The notes beneath the pieces were generated by a model. The model worked only from the letters and a program-made list of their open reading frames with translations, was not told the DNA's origin and did no database searches. Source: Steinernema hermaphroditum (Eukaryota; Nematoda; Chromadorea; Rhabditida; Steinernematidae). From it: a stretch of 64,000 bases of DNA. Below, in pieces: positions 10,938 through 21,988 of the stretch (position 1 is the first letter of the stretch; every line of letters begins with the position of its first letter). Location of the stretch: assembly GCA_030435675.1 (NCBI GenBank), contig CM059624.1:15648769-15712768 (forward strand), given 5' to 3'. The position numbers and the translations under genes are program-made.

Positions 10938-12825
10938 CTATGCCAAACATGTGTTGAGAACGTTGTCGACCATGCGGTTGAAGACGGGCATCGGCAGCGA
11001 GAACGACGAGATACGGTCGCGTTGGTCGGGCGACGAGGCCAGCGACCGCGACGGGAAGACGAGCGCCTCCAGGCAAGGCACGTTCGGGTCGTGCTTGAAC
11101 TTCTCGTAGATGACGTGGATGTCCTCGGAGTCGGAGTCGACGACTGGGGGCGCCGAGTTGCCGCCGTTGCTGGCGGAGCGGCTCGTGTAGCCGGAGTCGG
11201 TGGACGTCTTAGAAGGGGAGTCCTCGCTGGCCAGGGTCTCATTCAGCATCGAGTCGACGTCCATGGCGCAGGGGCCGCCGCCCATGAGGAAGAAGGCCAC
11301 CTTGCTTTCCATGAGGCGCATCTCGTCGTTCGACGGGATCAGCTGAAACAGGTCCGATTAGGCGTTGTTTTTGGGCGTTCGGGGAATGGGATTCCAGTGG
11401 CGTCATTTTGCACTTTTTTGGGTGTGGGCTGCGAAAATATTATGTTGGTCCTTATCAGGGGAATGTGAATTTGTGGGTCCCTAGTGAATTTGGAAGGAGA
11501 CGACCCGTAACTCTCGGGCAATTGACCTAATGAGGATCCTCCAGTAACTCCATCCCCTCAAGAACTCAAGTGTCTAACTCTTGGATTATCCCTTAACAAA
11601 ACCCAGATAAAGAACTTACATTCTTAGGATGGTGTCTGTCAGGCGACTCAGGATCGACGGCCCTTCTCTTGCTTGCCGACTCCGATCGCTCGTTGGGAGC
11701 ACTGTTCGGTCTGGCGGTGCTGGTGTCTTCGTCATCTGAATCCTCGCAAAGCGCCCTGAGAACGCTGCCCTCCTGCTTGGGAACGTTCTGGTTGATGATG
11801 GTCTTCTGCTTGTGGGCGACCTTCGGAGGAGGACGAGGCGCCGTGTAGGCACGTTTCCGCATCGGCGGCACCGGCGACGTGGTGAGCTGCGGCGACGAAG
11901 CGGTGGTGGGAGCGGCAGAGCTGACTTGCATCTACAAATGCCGTTATAGCTACCGTAATCCGGCCACAGGCACAACTAACCGGTTCGGGCTGTTGTTGCT
12001 GCTGGGCGAAGATCTGCTGGGCCTGCTGCATCAGGGCCAACTGCTGAAGGATGATGTTCTGCTGCTGTTGCTGAATGCTAGGCTGCTGCTGTTGCTGCTG
12101 GATGAGGTTGAACATCTGCATCTGGGTGATGAGATCGGCCGGGGCGGCCGTGGTCGTGGGTACGGTAGTCATGATGTAGGGAAGGAGCGTCGTGGACGGC
12201 TGGGAAACGACGGCGGCCGGAGCGAATGTGGGAGCCTGAAGGCGGTCAGGTGAGACGGGAGGTTGACACAGAAGGCCCGGTCGTCACTTTGAATACGCCG
12301 GCGTGGATTTGGCGTGTGGTGCGGCGGGGGCTGGGAATGGGAAAATGGGGAGCTTTGGGAAAAGTACAAAACCGGGCGAATGTGAGTTTTGTTATGTTCT
12401 CGGAATCCTGGGTGAGGGGGGTTGGCGCGCTGGTACCGACCAATGACAACAACTCTAATTAAAGCAGCGCTACTGTACTTAGGGCGGGCGAGAGACAAAC
12501 AAGTCCCGCCATCGTGCGGTGGTGATGAATTAGCGAAGTATAGTAAGAGTGCATGTTCCAAAGAACCAACCTGAGGGGCTGCTTGTGGCTGCTGGTGAGC
12601 CGGGCGGAAGGCCGACTGGCTCTGGGTGGTGACGGCGGCCAACGCGGCCAACTGCTGCTGTTGCTGGAGTTGCTGCTGGAAGAGGAGCTCCTGGAGTGGG
12701 GAGCCCTGGTCCTGCTGGAGCAGGAAGGGGTTGGAGGCGGCGGTGGTGGTGGGGACTTGAGTGGTGGCAGCCTGGAGCTGCATGAGCTGACGGAGTTGCT
12801 CGATGCTGAGCGACTGATCCATCAT
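10938..12825 (-). CDS. Four-exon glutamine-rich putative transcriptional regulator, 408 aa
   Basis: The family is not recognised. The spliced model is exon 1 12571-12825, exon 2 11981-12235, exon 3 11620-11931 and exon 4 10938-11342. All junctions are phase 0 with GT donors and AG acceptors (TTCAG, TGTAG, TTTCAG); introns are 335, 49 and 277 bp, and exon 4 ends in TAG. Visible in the protein: glutamine-rich stretches at about residues 36-60 and 110-168; a basic patch at 194-213 (MRKRAYTAPR onwards) and KRR at 258-260 as possible nuclear-localisation signals; an acidic patch CEDSDDEDTS near 232; a DSGYTS motif at 323-328 matching the beta-TrCP degron form DSGxxS; and a second acidic stretch near 342 (VDSDSEDI). 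There is no signal peptide, membrane segment or recognisable DNA-binding domain. A nuclear cofactor role is inferred from composition. The start is the MM pair at 12825; the frame stays open upstream to 12933, but that part is arginine/serine-rich and looks like 5'UTR. The GCGCAG just before the ATG could also be a splice acceptor. Confidence 0.85.
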
Positions 12826-13600
12826 CTGCGCTTGAGGGTGTGAATCCGCGTAAGGACTACGGGGAGCACTGAAGTGGCTGAGGAGCGACGAGCTACTACG
12901 TCGTCGAGCGGCGACGGCGGGCAGAGAGCACACGCGAGAAGGCCGAAGCGATGGAGGCGGCGCTTCGGGCGCGGGAGTAGGAGGGCACTACGGGCGACAA
13001 CGACGACGTTGACGCGATGTGGGGTTCGCTGCGGCGACGACGACGACAGCGGAGAAGCGGGACGGGTGCACTTTCACTCGGGGGAGTGGGGCGACTGGCG
13101 ACTTCGGCGGCTGCTGCTGCTCTCGCACACACACGGTCGGGAGTGGAAATCGCGGACTTCGAGGGGCGGGACGGTCGACAAGAGAACGCCTCTGAAAGTG
13201 CAACTTTCGGTCAGAATCGGGGCGGAGGTGTTCGCGCGACACGAAAAAGTACGATAAGAAGTACGCGTCGCCGCCGATCTCGACCCATGCTCCTCCTCGG
13301 GCCCTCGGCTCACGCACACAAACGCGTAGATCAATCAATTCACACAAAAACGACAGCATCCACAAAGGGCCGACGGATCTCCGTCGATGGAATATTCATT
13401 CGAGAACGACCGTGAATCGTATGGGCGGCATTGATAGAGTGCATTACAGGGCGGTTCGCGAAAACGGTCGGGGCCTCCGGCTCTTTCGTCAGATATCCCC
13501 CGAACGTGGCGAAAATGGGTTCCTGTGATGGGCGGCTGATAAGCGCTGAAATGCACTTAGGTCATGGGAGTGGTCCCAGTTGAAACGACTAAATTTAGGG
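12826..13600 (-). promoter_or_regulatory. GC-rich 5' flank / probable promoter and 5'UTR of the Q-rich gene
   Basis: This stretch is markedly GC-rich and open in several frames on both strands, with arginine/serine/alanine-rich translations that do not look like protein. It lies directly upstream of the minus-strand start codon. It contains AAAGTGCA on the minus strand at 13067-13074 and on the plus strand at 13195-13202. Read as promoter plus 5'UTR by position and composition; no TATA box or transcription start can be fixed from sequence alone. Confidence 0.5.
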
Positions 13601-14886
13601 ACCTCGTGTTTCTAAGTATGGAGTTCTTGTTTTTGTCGTATGGTTACTGTGGTATTATCTGCCAAAAGAGGGCAAACAAAGAAGACAAACTGTGCTCGCC
13701 GTGTCTATAAAGGAGAGATTATAACAGAGAACGTGAGTACGTCGAAATTTTGAAGTTAGGGACTGCATTCAAAATCGGCGCTTACCTGATACCGTAGTAA
13801 CTAAATTAGGGCTTTCACACCTTCCTACTGCCGTTGAACTTGTCCTTCCGCCGTCGACCAAAGGTGCCCGGGAAAGGTATAATTTCGCACAGTAGACTCG
13901 ATGACTAACCGCGCATGTCAATTTACTCCGGCGCACTTTTATTTCGTTTAACTACCTGCCGTCGGCAAGGTCAAGAATCAACGTGGCGATTCCCGGCAAA
14001 AACAACTTTTCTCATATGCCAACACATGGCGCCATAAACTATTTTCCCACTTCCTCCATTCTTCGGTAGGCGAAGCCCACGCAGACGAGCCCTTGTAAGT
14101 GGGTCCTACATACTGTGTACTTTTGGTGCGTCTCCACGGAAAGGAGACATTCTGGTGGGGGTGGTGATTAGCGTCTTTTCAATAGATCATGACGTTTCTG
14201 CTTCCCGGAGGACATCCTGCCACGCCATAAACATCGCCATAGTTTCCGTTTTTCCGATTTCTTTGCTTTTAATACATACATAGAACAGTGGCAGATGGAC
14301 GAGCCTACGCATTGCATCTGGAAGCGTCACTTTGTACCTGACTTCTGTCTACGTTCCCATGGATATCTTATCAACTTTTTGCGTCGATACACTTAAGTGC
14401 GCGTCTACTTGTCTCGGTTTCCATGGAAAACTGATAATGGTGCCAGTCGAGAAAAGTTGGAAATTCGGTTGCTGTGGTTACTTGTCCTAGACTGAACTTG
14501 ACCTTTCTTTCAAATTAGTATACGTCTACCTGGGTAAAGTTTCTTAGAAAGTGACGTGTTTGAAGTCGTTTAATACATCAATGTCTGAGCTCAATAATTA
14601 AATGATTATTGAAAGTAAAAATATCATGACCTTGTCCTTTCCTTTCAGTTAGGACCCTTCTTGGACTTCTGGAAGCCGTGTCGTATTCACGGCCTTAGAC
14701 CTTCCCCTTTAAAACATCTCTAACGAGAACGATGCTAAATATCAGAAGCCCTGTTTTCTTTTATACATTCACCTACGTACAAATTTCTCAAATTTTCATA
14801 AACATCATGCCTACCGACATTTGACGCCTACTAAGGGCAGTCGCCTTCCGGATCAACTTGCATCTGCAACGCTAAAAGGCGAATTT

Positions 14887-15250
14887 GACCTTGTACTTTA
14901 AGAACATTACCACCTTCCAAGGTAACGCCGAAAATCGTGGGTGGTAAATGGTCCGTTTTAGGTCATCAAGTGCTTGGTCGTTTCTAAGATCACCCCGTAA
15001 GGTCAGTTTTATACTCGGTGAGAATTAGATGTTTTCTATTTTTGGCTCTTTCTTGGGCATGTGTGCATGTTTCGCGGTCCTTCTCAGGCCAACCGCTTTT
15101 TTAGATCGAGGAATCTGTAATGACATAACATTGCAGAAAACAGCTAAACGAGCACATTCTCAGGATTCCTAAGATTCACCCCAAAAAGCGCACAAATCGA
15201 CTGGAAACATTGCCCATTCCAAGCGGATTTCCGCGCTAGAACCGCGAACA
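14887..15250 (+). repeat. Local duplication, copy A
   Basis: Starts TTTGACCTTGTACTTTAAG and ends GCGGATTTCCGCGC. It aligns to 15397-15642 in blocks: GGTGGTAAATGGTCCGTTT, AAACGAGCACATTCT and CCTAAGATTCAC. Copy A carries about 115 extra bases in its middle. Confidence 0.85.
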
Positions 15251-15396
15251 TGATCCAGCGGATCTGAAGGTCTAAGGATTGAACTTGACCTTCGACAAGG
15301 CCAATCTTATGACCATCGCAAGTTCAGTTATATATAGGGTCCTTTTTAGCGCGTGAGTTAACGCCCTATATGCACATCTACTCATTTTTGAACCCA

Positions 15397-15642
15397 TTTT
15401 GACCTTGTACTCTAAGTACATTACTACCCATCGTGGTTGCACCGAAACATGCGGGTGGTAAATGGTCCGTTTCAGGCCAATCGCTTTTTAGCTTCGAAGA
15501 ATTTCTAACGATATGACTCTGCCGAAAACACTTAAACGAGCACATTCTAAGAATTCCTAAGATTCACTCCAAAAAAGACGCACAAATCGATTGGAAACGT
15601 TGCCTACTCCAGGCGGATTTCCGCGCCGGAACCGCTCACTTG
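15397..15642 (+). repeat. Local duplication, copy B
   Basis: Shorter paralogue of 14887-15250, with the same order of blocks. It ends in GCGGATTTCCGCGCCGGAAC. No frame is shared between copies, so it is non-coding duplication. Confidence 0.85.
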
Positions 15643-16140
15643 AGCACTGCCACCACCACCACCGCTGCTGCTGCCGATTTGCACACACTTGACTTCTTGT
15701 GGCGTTTCGGCGAAGCCCTTCGAAGCCGACGCAGCAACAAAGCGTGCGCGCGCTGAAAACAGCCGCTAAAGTGCACAGCGCGCGCGAAAGTAATCAGGCA
15801 GCCTGTTTATGTCTAATACGCTGCGTGTGGTGGCGTCACGCCAATTTCTTTTTTTTTCTTCCGAAGAACAGAATGATAAACAAAGCTTGGAAGCTGCTGG
15901 GGGTCCGGAAGGCACAGACGGAACAGAGGGTATAATTTTGGAACGTTTCACGCAGGTGACTAGACGCTGGGAGGATTTCTGATTTCTGAGATCTTTGGGC
16001 ATTCGATGGGAAATGCTGAAAGGGTGGGAATGTGAAATGTCTCACCGAATTTGTGGGTATTCTTGGAAAGTCGAACCGGTTTGGTCATTGGCTTTCGAAG
16101 CTTCGGGCCATAAGTCCACTTGGGGCTAAAGGATGACCTT

Positions 16141-19100
16141 TGTCCTGCTGGTCCAATCGTCTTTTACTCTTAGGTAGGGGGCTGAAACCTGTTCATATTC
16201 TTCATCTACGCATCACGACTAGCTGCTATTAACCTCTGGACCCCATGACTGTAGGATAAGGTGCACTTTTCCCAGTGCTTGATTCTGGCCTAACCCCGAT
16301 ACATACTCACATAGAATGCGGTTGAAGTGAGTCATGTGGACAGATTAGCTAAGATTTCGACCTCTCATCTAAGGGTACCTCGGTCCACAACGTATCATCA
16401 AAAATGATTATTCCTGTATAGCCCAAGCGTGCATCAACCTTTTGATGAATGTCATCGACTCATCTCATCTGGACATTATTCATATGTCCATGTCCTACCA
16501 TTACCTACATGACTCACCACCATCCTCCCACCGCTTGCACCCTATCCCATTTATGTCAATAGTACAAAAGTGCAAAAAATGTCAATTTCGAAATTGTGTC
16601 CGTGCCCTTGTGTTTGCTAAATTTAATCCCACGCCCTTCTTCTGTTTTGTACGCCGGTACGCTACGCAATCGCGGTTCAATTCGAAAGGACAGCATCTAA
16701 TACTGACCCAGATTCTGATTCAATCAAAATAGCCCTGTTTACCTCCTTCTTCCACCTCGTGCCCTTTGTCCAAACAGTAGCTCAACTCTCACACTGAACT
16801 TTCGATCTTGATAAGGAACTAACGGGACCGGCGCTCCTCAAAAAGTCCGTTTGCCGGCGGACCAGTTGAAAAGAGACGGAAGCGCGGTGATTTGAAAACA
16901 AAAACGACGACACTTCAGCTAGTGGGCGCGCGCCACAAAAAAACGGTTCGGCGCCCGTCGAGCGATCAGCCGCCGATGACGTTCTCTTCCCGGACTCGTC
17001 GGCTCCGACTGTGCACTTAACGACCGCGTCCGGAAATATCGCCAAGTTTAAAACAACGTGACTAAGGGGGATTTTCGAAATCGCAGCGTTCAGGTGCGAT
17101 TGGTCATTCGGCGGCGCCGAAGTTATGGCGAAAAAAAGATATGTTTAGTAGCTTGGGATGATGCACACTAAGTTTACAATTTTGATCCTGAAAAAAGATC
17201 GATCCTGAGATACAATCTGGGGCGAAATATCAGAGAGTTCAGGGGTGCCAGTCAAAGAAAATACATAGATGTGATGGGGTAATGTAAGTGATCGAAAATT
17301 TGGAATGCACAGCATTCTACAGCTCAAATTAACCACTGGATCAAGAGCATGGAGACGAAATCGAATTCATACATGTGGAAACCTTTCTTTTAAACGCAAG
17401 GCCAGATAGACGGGGCTTATCTTTATGGCTAGTTGCCTGAAGAAGTGAAGGAGTGAATACTGGGACTGGTTATTGGAATAGACCACTGGCATGGATGATC
17501 CAAGAACTTAGAGTACCTCTCCATACATACAAACCTCTCCATACATAATAATAAGGTTTCATATCTTGGAATAGAGAAAGGCTCAGAAAAGAGGCTCACT
17601 AGATCCAGTAAGGAGGCCAAGAAGGGCTTTAGAGGGTCCTTCCTTCCTTTCATTTTTTTTAAAACTTCTTTTTTTTGTCATTTTAGAAAAAGTTGTTCCA
17701 GGTGATTGCTAACCTTCGAATTCCACATGAATTCGAAGGCAAGGTAAAGAGAATCCAGGTACCTTTCTAGGAAGCAAATGCCTCTGGATGGATTCCGCTT
17801 CCCGGTAATTTAGATGCATCTGCATTCTCGGAATGTGACATACCGTACCATGCAAAGTTTGAATAAACTCACAAGTGCACTCAAAGTTCCGAGGAACGGC
17901 AATTCCGGAAATAACGCGAAGTTTGAACAAAAGCCGAGGCAAATTTCTCGCAAATCGAAAGGACGCCTGCACTATTCGGTGACGGTGGCGGCGACGCAAA
18001 AGTGCAACATCTCTTTTTATTGTGTATGTGTGCAGAGTAGCTGAGCAGAGGTCGCGCGCGCGCGGCAAAGTGCACGCCGATGGGGAAGAAGAAAGCGCGA
18101 CGTCGAGGACGACGACCATCATCATCATCAGCAGCGGAGGACGAGGGAGGAGGTGATAAAGAGTGCACACCGCTCGGCCACTTCGCTGCCACCGGTGTTC
18201 GCGGCCGAGTGCGCGCCACCACCGCCAGGCACAAAGCGCGCCGTGCCCTTTTCGGGCGTCAAAGGGCAAAAAAAGGACGAGGAACTTCGCGGGTGCGCAA
18301 AGGCGAGCACAAAGTGCAAAGTGGTGGCGACGACGACGACGTTTCCTCGTTCGTGGAATGTGCTCCAGCGTGAGCGCGCGAGCGCCTCTTTTAAGCCGTC
18401 GTGAGAAAGGCCGCGTTCAGAACTGCCAGCAACTCCACCACTACCGTCGTCGATAGGAGCAGCGGCACAAAGTGGGTGTTCGCGGAAAACAACAGCGATG
18501 GGAAAATAGGGGAACGAGCGCGCGCAAACAGAAGTGGTGTTTTGGTAAACAGGCACTTGAGGTGGACTTTCGATGTGGATACGGACTTTAATCGCGCACG
18601 TACACACTTCAAAGGACGCGCTGACCTTTGCGCATGAATGACAGGATTAGGGTTGAATTTTGTGAAAGAGGTTCGCGGATTGACGAAATGGCCGGGTTCA
18701 CACGAGGGGCACAAACAAGAGAGGGTTCGACGTTTCGCCTATGGAGAAGATAGGGTGTTTGTGTTTTTTTGGTTCGGCTTGATTTTTGATCAGAGCGAAG
18801 GAGATGTTTGAAAAGATAAAAATAAAAATTAATTTCAAGGGTGGATTCAAATCTGTGTTTTTCGTGAATAACGAAGGCAACCTTTTCGAAGCATTTGGTC
18901 AAACAAGAATCGCTGACGAACGGTGATACAGTTATGGTTTATTTTAAGCTGAAAGCCAAGAGGTGCTTGATGGTTGAGTGGATAACGCGGCGGCTTTTCG
19001 ATTACAGGGTCAGGGGTTCGGTACCGGTCCGGAGCTTAGACATTTATACTGCCCAGAATGGCCGATGTGTCTCACCTATTATATGAGGATAGGCTTTATT

Positions 19101-21009
19101 AGTCCTGCGTCAGAACCACGACACTCTTCATCTCATATTCTAAGACTTTGTTTAATTTCAATGTCACTCTAGACCGTGCCCAACATTGTTAGGTTCTTGG
19201 AGCGGCTTAGGCACATTGTACCGTAGCATAACACAGATTGAAATGGGACACTCTGTGTCGGATGTGTGTGCTTTTTACCCTGGGTGAAGGTGCCGAGATG
19301 CTAAAGTGCATATCCCTTGATCTTTTAGCGCTCTTTGTACATAACCAGATTCCCAGAAAAGGAGGCAAACCATGTTCCGTTTCTCGGCCAACGACCAACA
19401 GGTGTAATTAACTGCTGCCTTATTGCTTTCCGTATTCCTTGAGATTTGACCTTTTGAATACAGAATAGAAATGTTCACACAAAGATGGAAAAAATGGGGT
19501 CTTGTAAGGATAGGGTGCATGGGTACTCATTCTAATGTGATACGGTATGGGGGAGTCATTGCTAAGGCAAAATGCACCTGACTTCAGATACGGTAGTAGG
19601 AACTCATTCTTAGAAGGATATGTCAATGTAACAAGTTCTCCAGGGATACGGTAGCCGTGACACGGACCTTTTAGTGTCTCATCCACTAGGGAACTAGGGA
19701 GGTAGAAGCTGTGGGATTATCGAAATGCTACGACTTCCTATAAACAATAGCGGAATTGGTATATTTTCACGGTTGTTGAACAAGAGCCGAGCGACATAAT
19801 GCCAAAAATAGAATATTGCATGCCTAAGCCCACGCTAGAGAATCTAACATCATGCCTATCTTTACCTTCCCTTCATCTTACCTCGAGAATCCTAGGTCCG
19901 GAGTTCAACGGTCGTCCGCTTGGAACTTCCTCCTTCCGGCCTATTTTAGGACGGTTCACCGGGGAGCGAACGTGAGATCGCGTCGCAACACGGCCGAAAT
20001 CAGTGAGTCAACCGCCTGACTCAACAATGCCATTTGAGGAAACGCCGGCGACGGGGCGATATCGGTCGTCCTCGGGATGCAAGGACGACGACCTGCGAAT
20101 AACTGACTGCGCCGGTTCGGCATGCATCGGCCTATTAGCGGAGGGGCGTTTTTGCAAATTGACGATAAGTGAGGTGAGAAGTTTGTCGAGGCAAAAAGGG
20201 TGTGGCCTCTTTTTGGCGTAAATAGGAGAATTTTGGATTTTGGTCGATTTGGCGACAGGTCGAGTTGCGGGAAGGGAAACGAAGATTCAGGTTATGAGAA
20301 GCAGGGTGGTGAGAAGAACTGTGACCACAACATCAGAATGTAAACTAACTGAAAGTTGAGGAATAGAAGTCCGTGGCAGGTGGAAAAGTGTGCATAGTCA
20401 AACATTAGGCAAAAGGCCTGTGTTCTCTACATATCCAAAGCCTCACTTGGCAGATATCTGGATCCAAAGTGGGGTATGGGACATACCAGAACGCTTACCA
20501 AACCTAACATCGAGGATGTAGAGAGAAAATCGCAGATTGTGTGAGATGAACAAGGGAAAAAGGAGCTGGAGTGAGTGAACTTTCTCATGTGGTTCATTTC
20601 GTCAGATTGGACAAACATTCAACGTGAATTTTCACAGCCTCTGACTTCTCGTTTTCCCACCATGCACCGACCACCAAACAAAGCGAAACAGTTTGTGGAT
20701 AACTGATGACTTCGTTGAGATGTTGAGTACATGATACTCTAACACCATAATGGCGAAAAACATTCTCTAACTCTATAATAGTAAAAAATGAAAGGTTGGG
20801 TTGGATGACCAAGAGATTTTAAATAGGCAAGCATCCACTGTCTCCATTTTACGTTGCTACACATCCGTAAAAAGAAGACCCTTGGAAGGATCATTACAAT
20901 GAATGGTAACCTAGTGTATCAACCACGTGAGCACCGCTTGAAACACATCTGATGCCAGGCTACTTCATCTTTGTGCTGTCTATTATAAGAAGGCGCTTAG
21001 CCACTATGA
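16141..21009. other. No gene seen; two GC-rich islands
   Basis: Islands at 16780-17050 and 17700-18650 are open in several frames on both strands with arginine/serine-rich products. The second has a short ATC microsatellite (18116-18133) and four AAAGTGCA sites nearby (17999, 18067, 18311, 19303). Three TACCGTA-type motifs lie between 19210 and 19660. Confidence 0.5.
18965..19033 (+). repeat. tRNA-like sequence, probably a SINE head or tRNA pseudogene
   Basis: TGGTTGAGTGGATAACGC and GGGGTTCGGTACC resemble A- and B-boxes at tRNA spacing. The remaining cloverleaf is only partly pairable. Confidence 0.4.
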
Positions 21010-21385
21010 CTTTTACCCTCTTGTTGACTCTCCTTTGCCCTTGACAACCTCAGTCCTAAGTGTACCGGTTATGCATGCATCGAGAAATGCCATTTTCCCA
21101 TCGAGGCTAATTGGTTGAGAGAATTTTGGCGTTAAACAAGTGTGACCGTCAGGGAATCAAGGACGGGAAATGAGCGATAGGATTATGGTTGGACGATGTT
21201 CTACCGTAATCTTCGTACAAAACTGCGTTGTTCGCCATTTGGAGAACCTTTCGCTGAAAAAAAGTATTCTTAGAAAGGCAGGTGTTCCAACTTTTGTAGT
21301 TGTTTTTAAATTAAAAAACCACCGAGGCTGGATACAAGCCGGCAGAAATAGATTCGTTTTTCCCGTAACTTAGCTAGGCCGCTTG
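21010..21385 (+). repeat. Dispersed ~0.5-kb repeat, copy 1
   Basis: Contains GTGTACCGGTTATGCATGCA, then CATCGAGGCTAATTGGTTGA, TACCGTAATCTTC, and a 3' block ACTTTTGTAGTTGTTTTTAA ending CTGGATACAA. Matches copies at 42.6 and 47.3 kb at roughly 90% by eye. It lacks the 5' block GAATCCGAAAGGTAGAGA of the other two. Confidence 0.85.
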
Positions 21386-21961
21386 CGGATTGCTACAAAA
21401 GCGGTGAGTGAGCTGGTGTCCTTGTAGGACCCCAGTTAAGATGAATGAGCTTTGCTTAATCACATCTACCGTAGTATTGGACGCACTTAAAGTCAAACTA
21501 AAATGCAAAAAGTTCAGTGACTCAGTCACTTGTTTACATCAAAATCCGATCAGGGACCATCATATAAACATGTGGCATACGGTACTCTACGTGTACTGGG
21601 TCGGACCTCCAGTGTAAGGAACCAAAAATGAATTACATAACATTACGCATTCTGTAATCGAATTGGCCATAACGCGCTAACCTGGCCGCTCAAACACCAA
21701 ACCTATTGAAAAGGCTATTGTTCCCGGAATCTCACAAGCGAAACCGATTTTCGTTCCCTCCCGGTAAGAAGGGGGACGTTTCTTTCATTTTCATTTCGGA
21801 CGTCCGAAAAGAAACAAAGCCATAGATCCGCACGTAGATCTCATGGCGTTTGTCATCTTGTTTATCTTTGAGGATAGTTGAGGATCATAAACAGGTTTAA
21901 GAACCGCCCGAAAAACGTGGCTATGCTTCGCTGTAACACTATATTTTGCCTTATCAAAAAG

Positions 21962-21988
21962 AAAGATGGTCCTTTAAGGACCATCTTT
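21962..21988. repeat. Perfect 13-bp palindrome with one-base centre
   Basis: AAAGATGGTCCTT and AAGGACCATCTTT are separated by a single T and followed by a T-run. It could form a hairpin in RNA or single-stranded DNA. No neighbouring gene explains it. Confidence 0.9.

Larger units (their letters stand above)
13967..16140. promoter_or_regulatory. Cluster of eight TGACCTT/AAGGTCA half-sites upstream of the Q-rich gene
   Basis: The heptamer TGACCTT or its complement occurs at 13967, 14499, 14627, 14886, 14999, 15286, 15400 and 16134. By chance about 0.2 would be expected in the densest 1.45 kb, which holds seven. The core is the half-site of monomeric nuclear receptors (SF-1/ERR class; NHR-25 in nematodes), and several sites have the favourable extended form CAAGGTCA. 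Two sites (14886, 15400) are paralogous through a local duplication. No gene was seen in this interval. An enhancer or large first intron of the neighbouring minus-strand gene is an inference. Confidence 0.45.

Noticed and set aside
18116..18133. ATC trinucleotide run as coding repeat
   Set aside because: Very short microsatellite in a GC-rich island with no supported frame.
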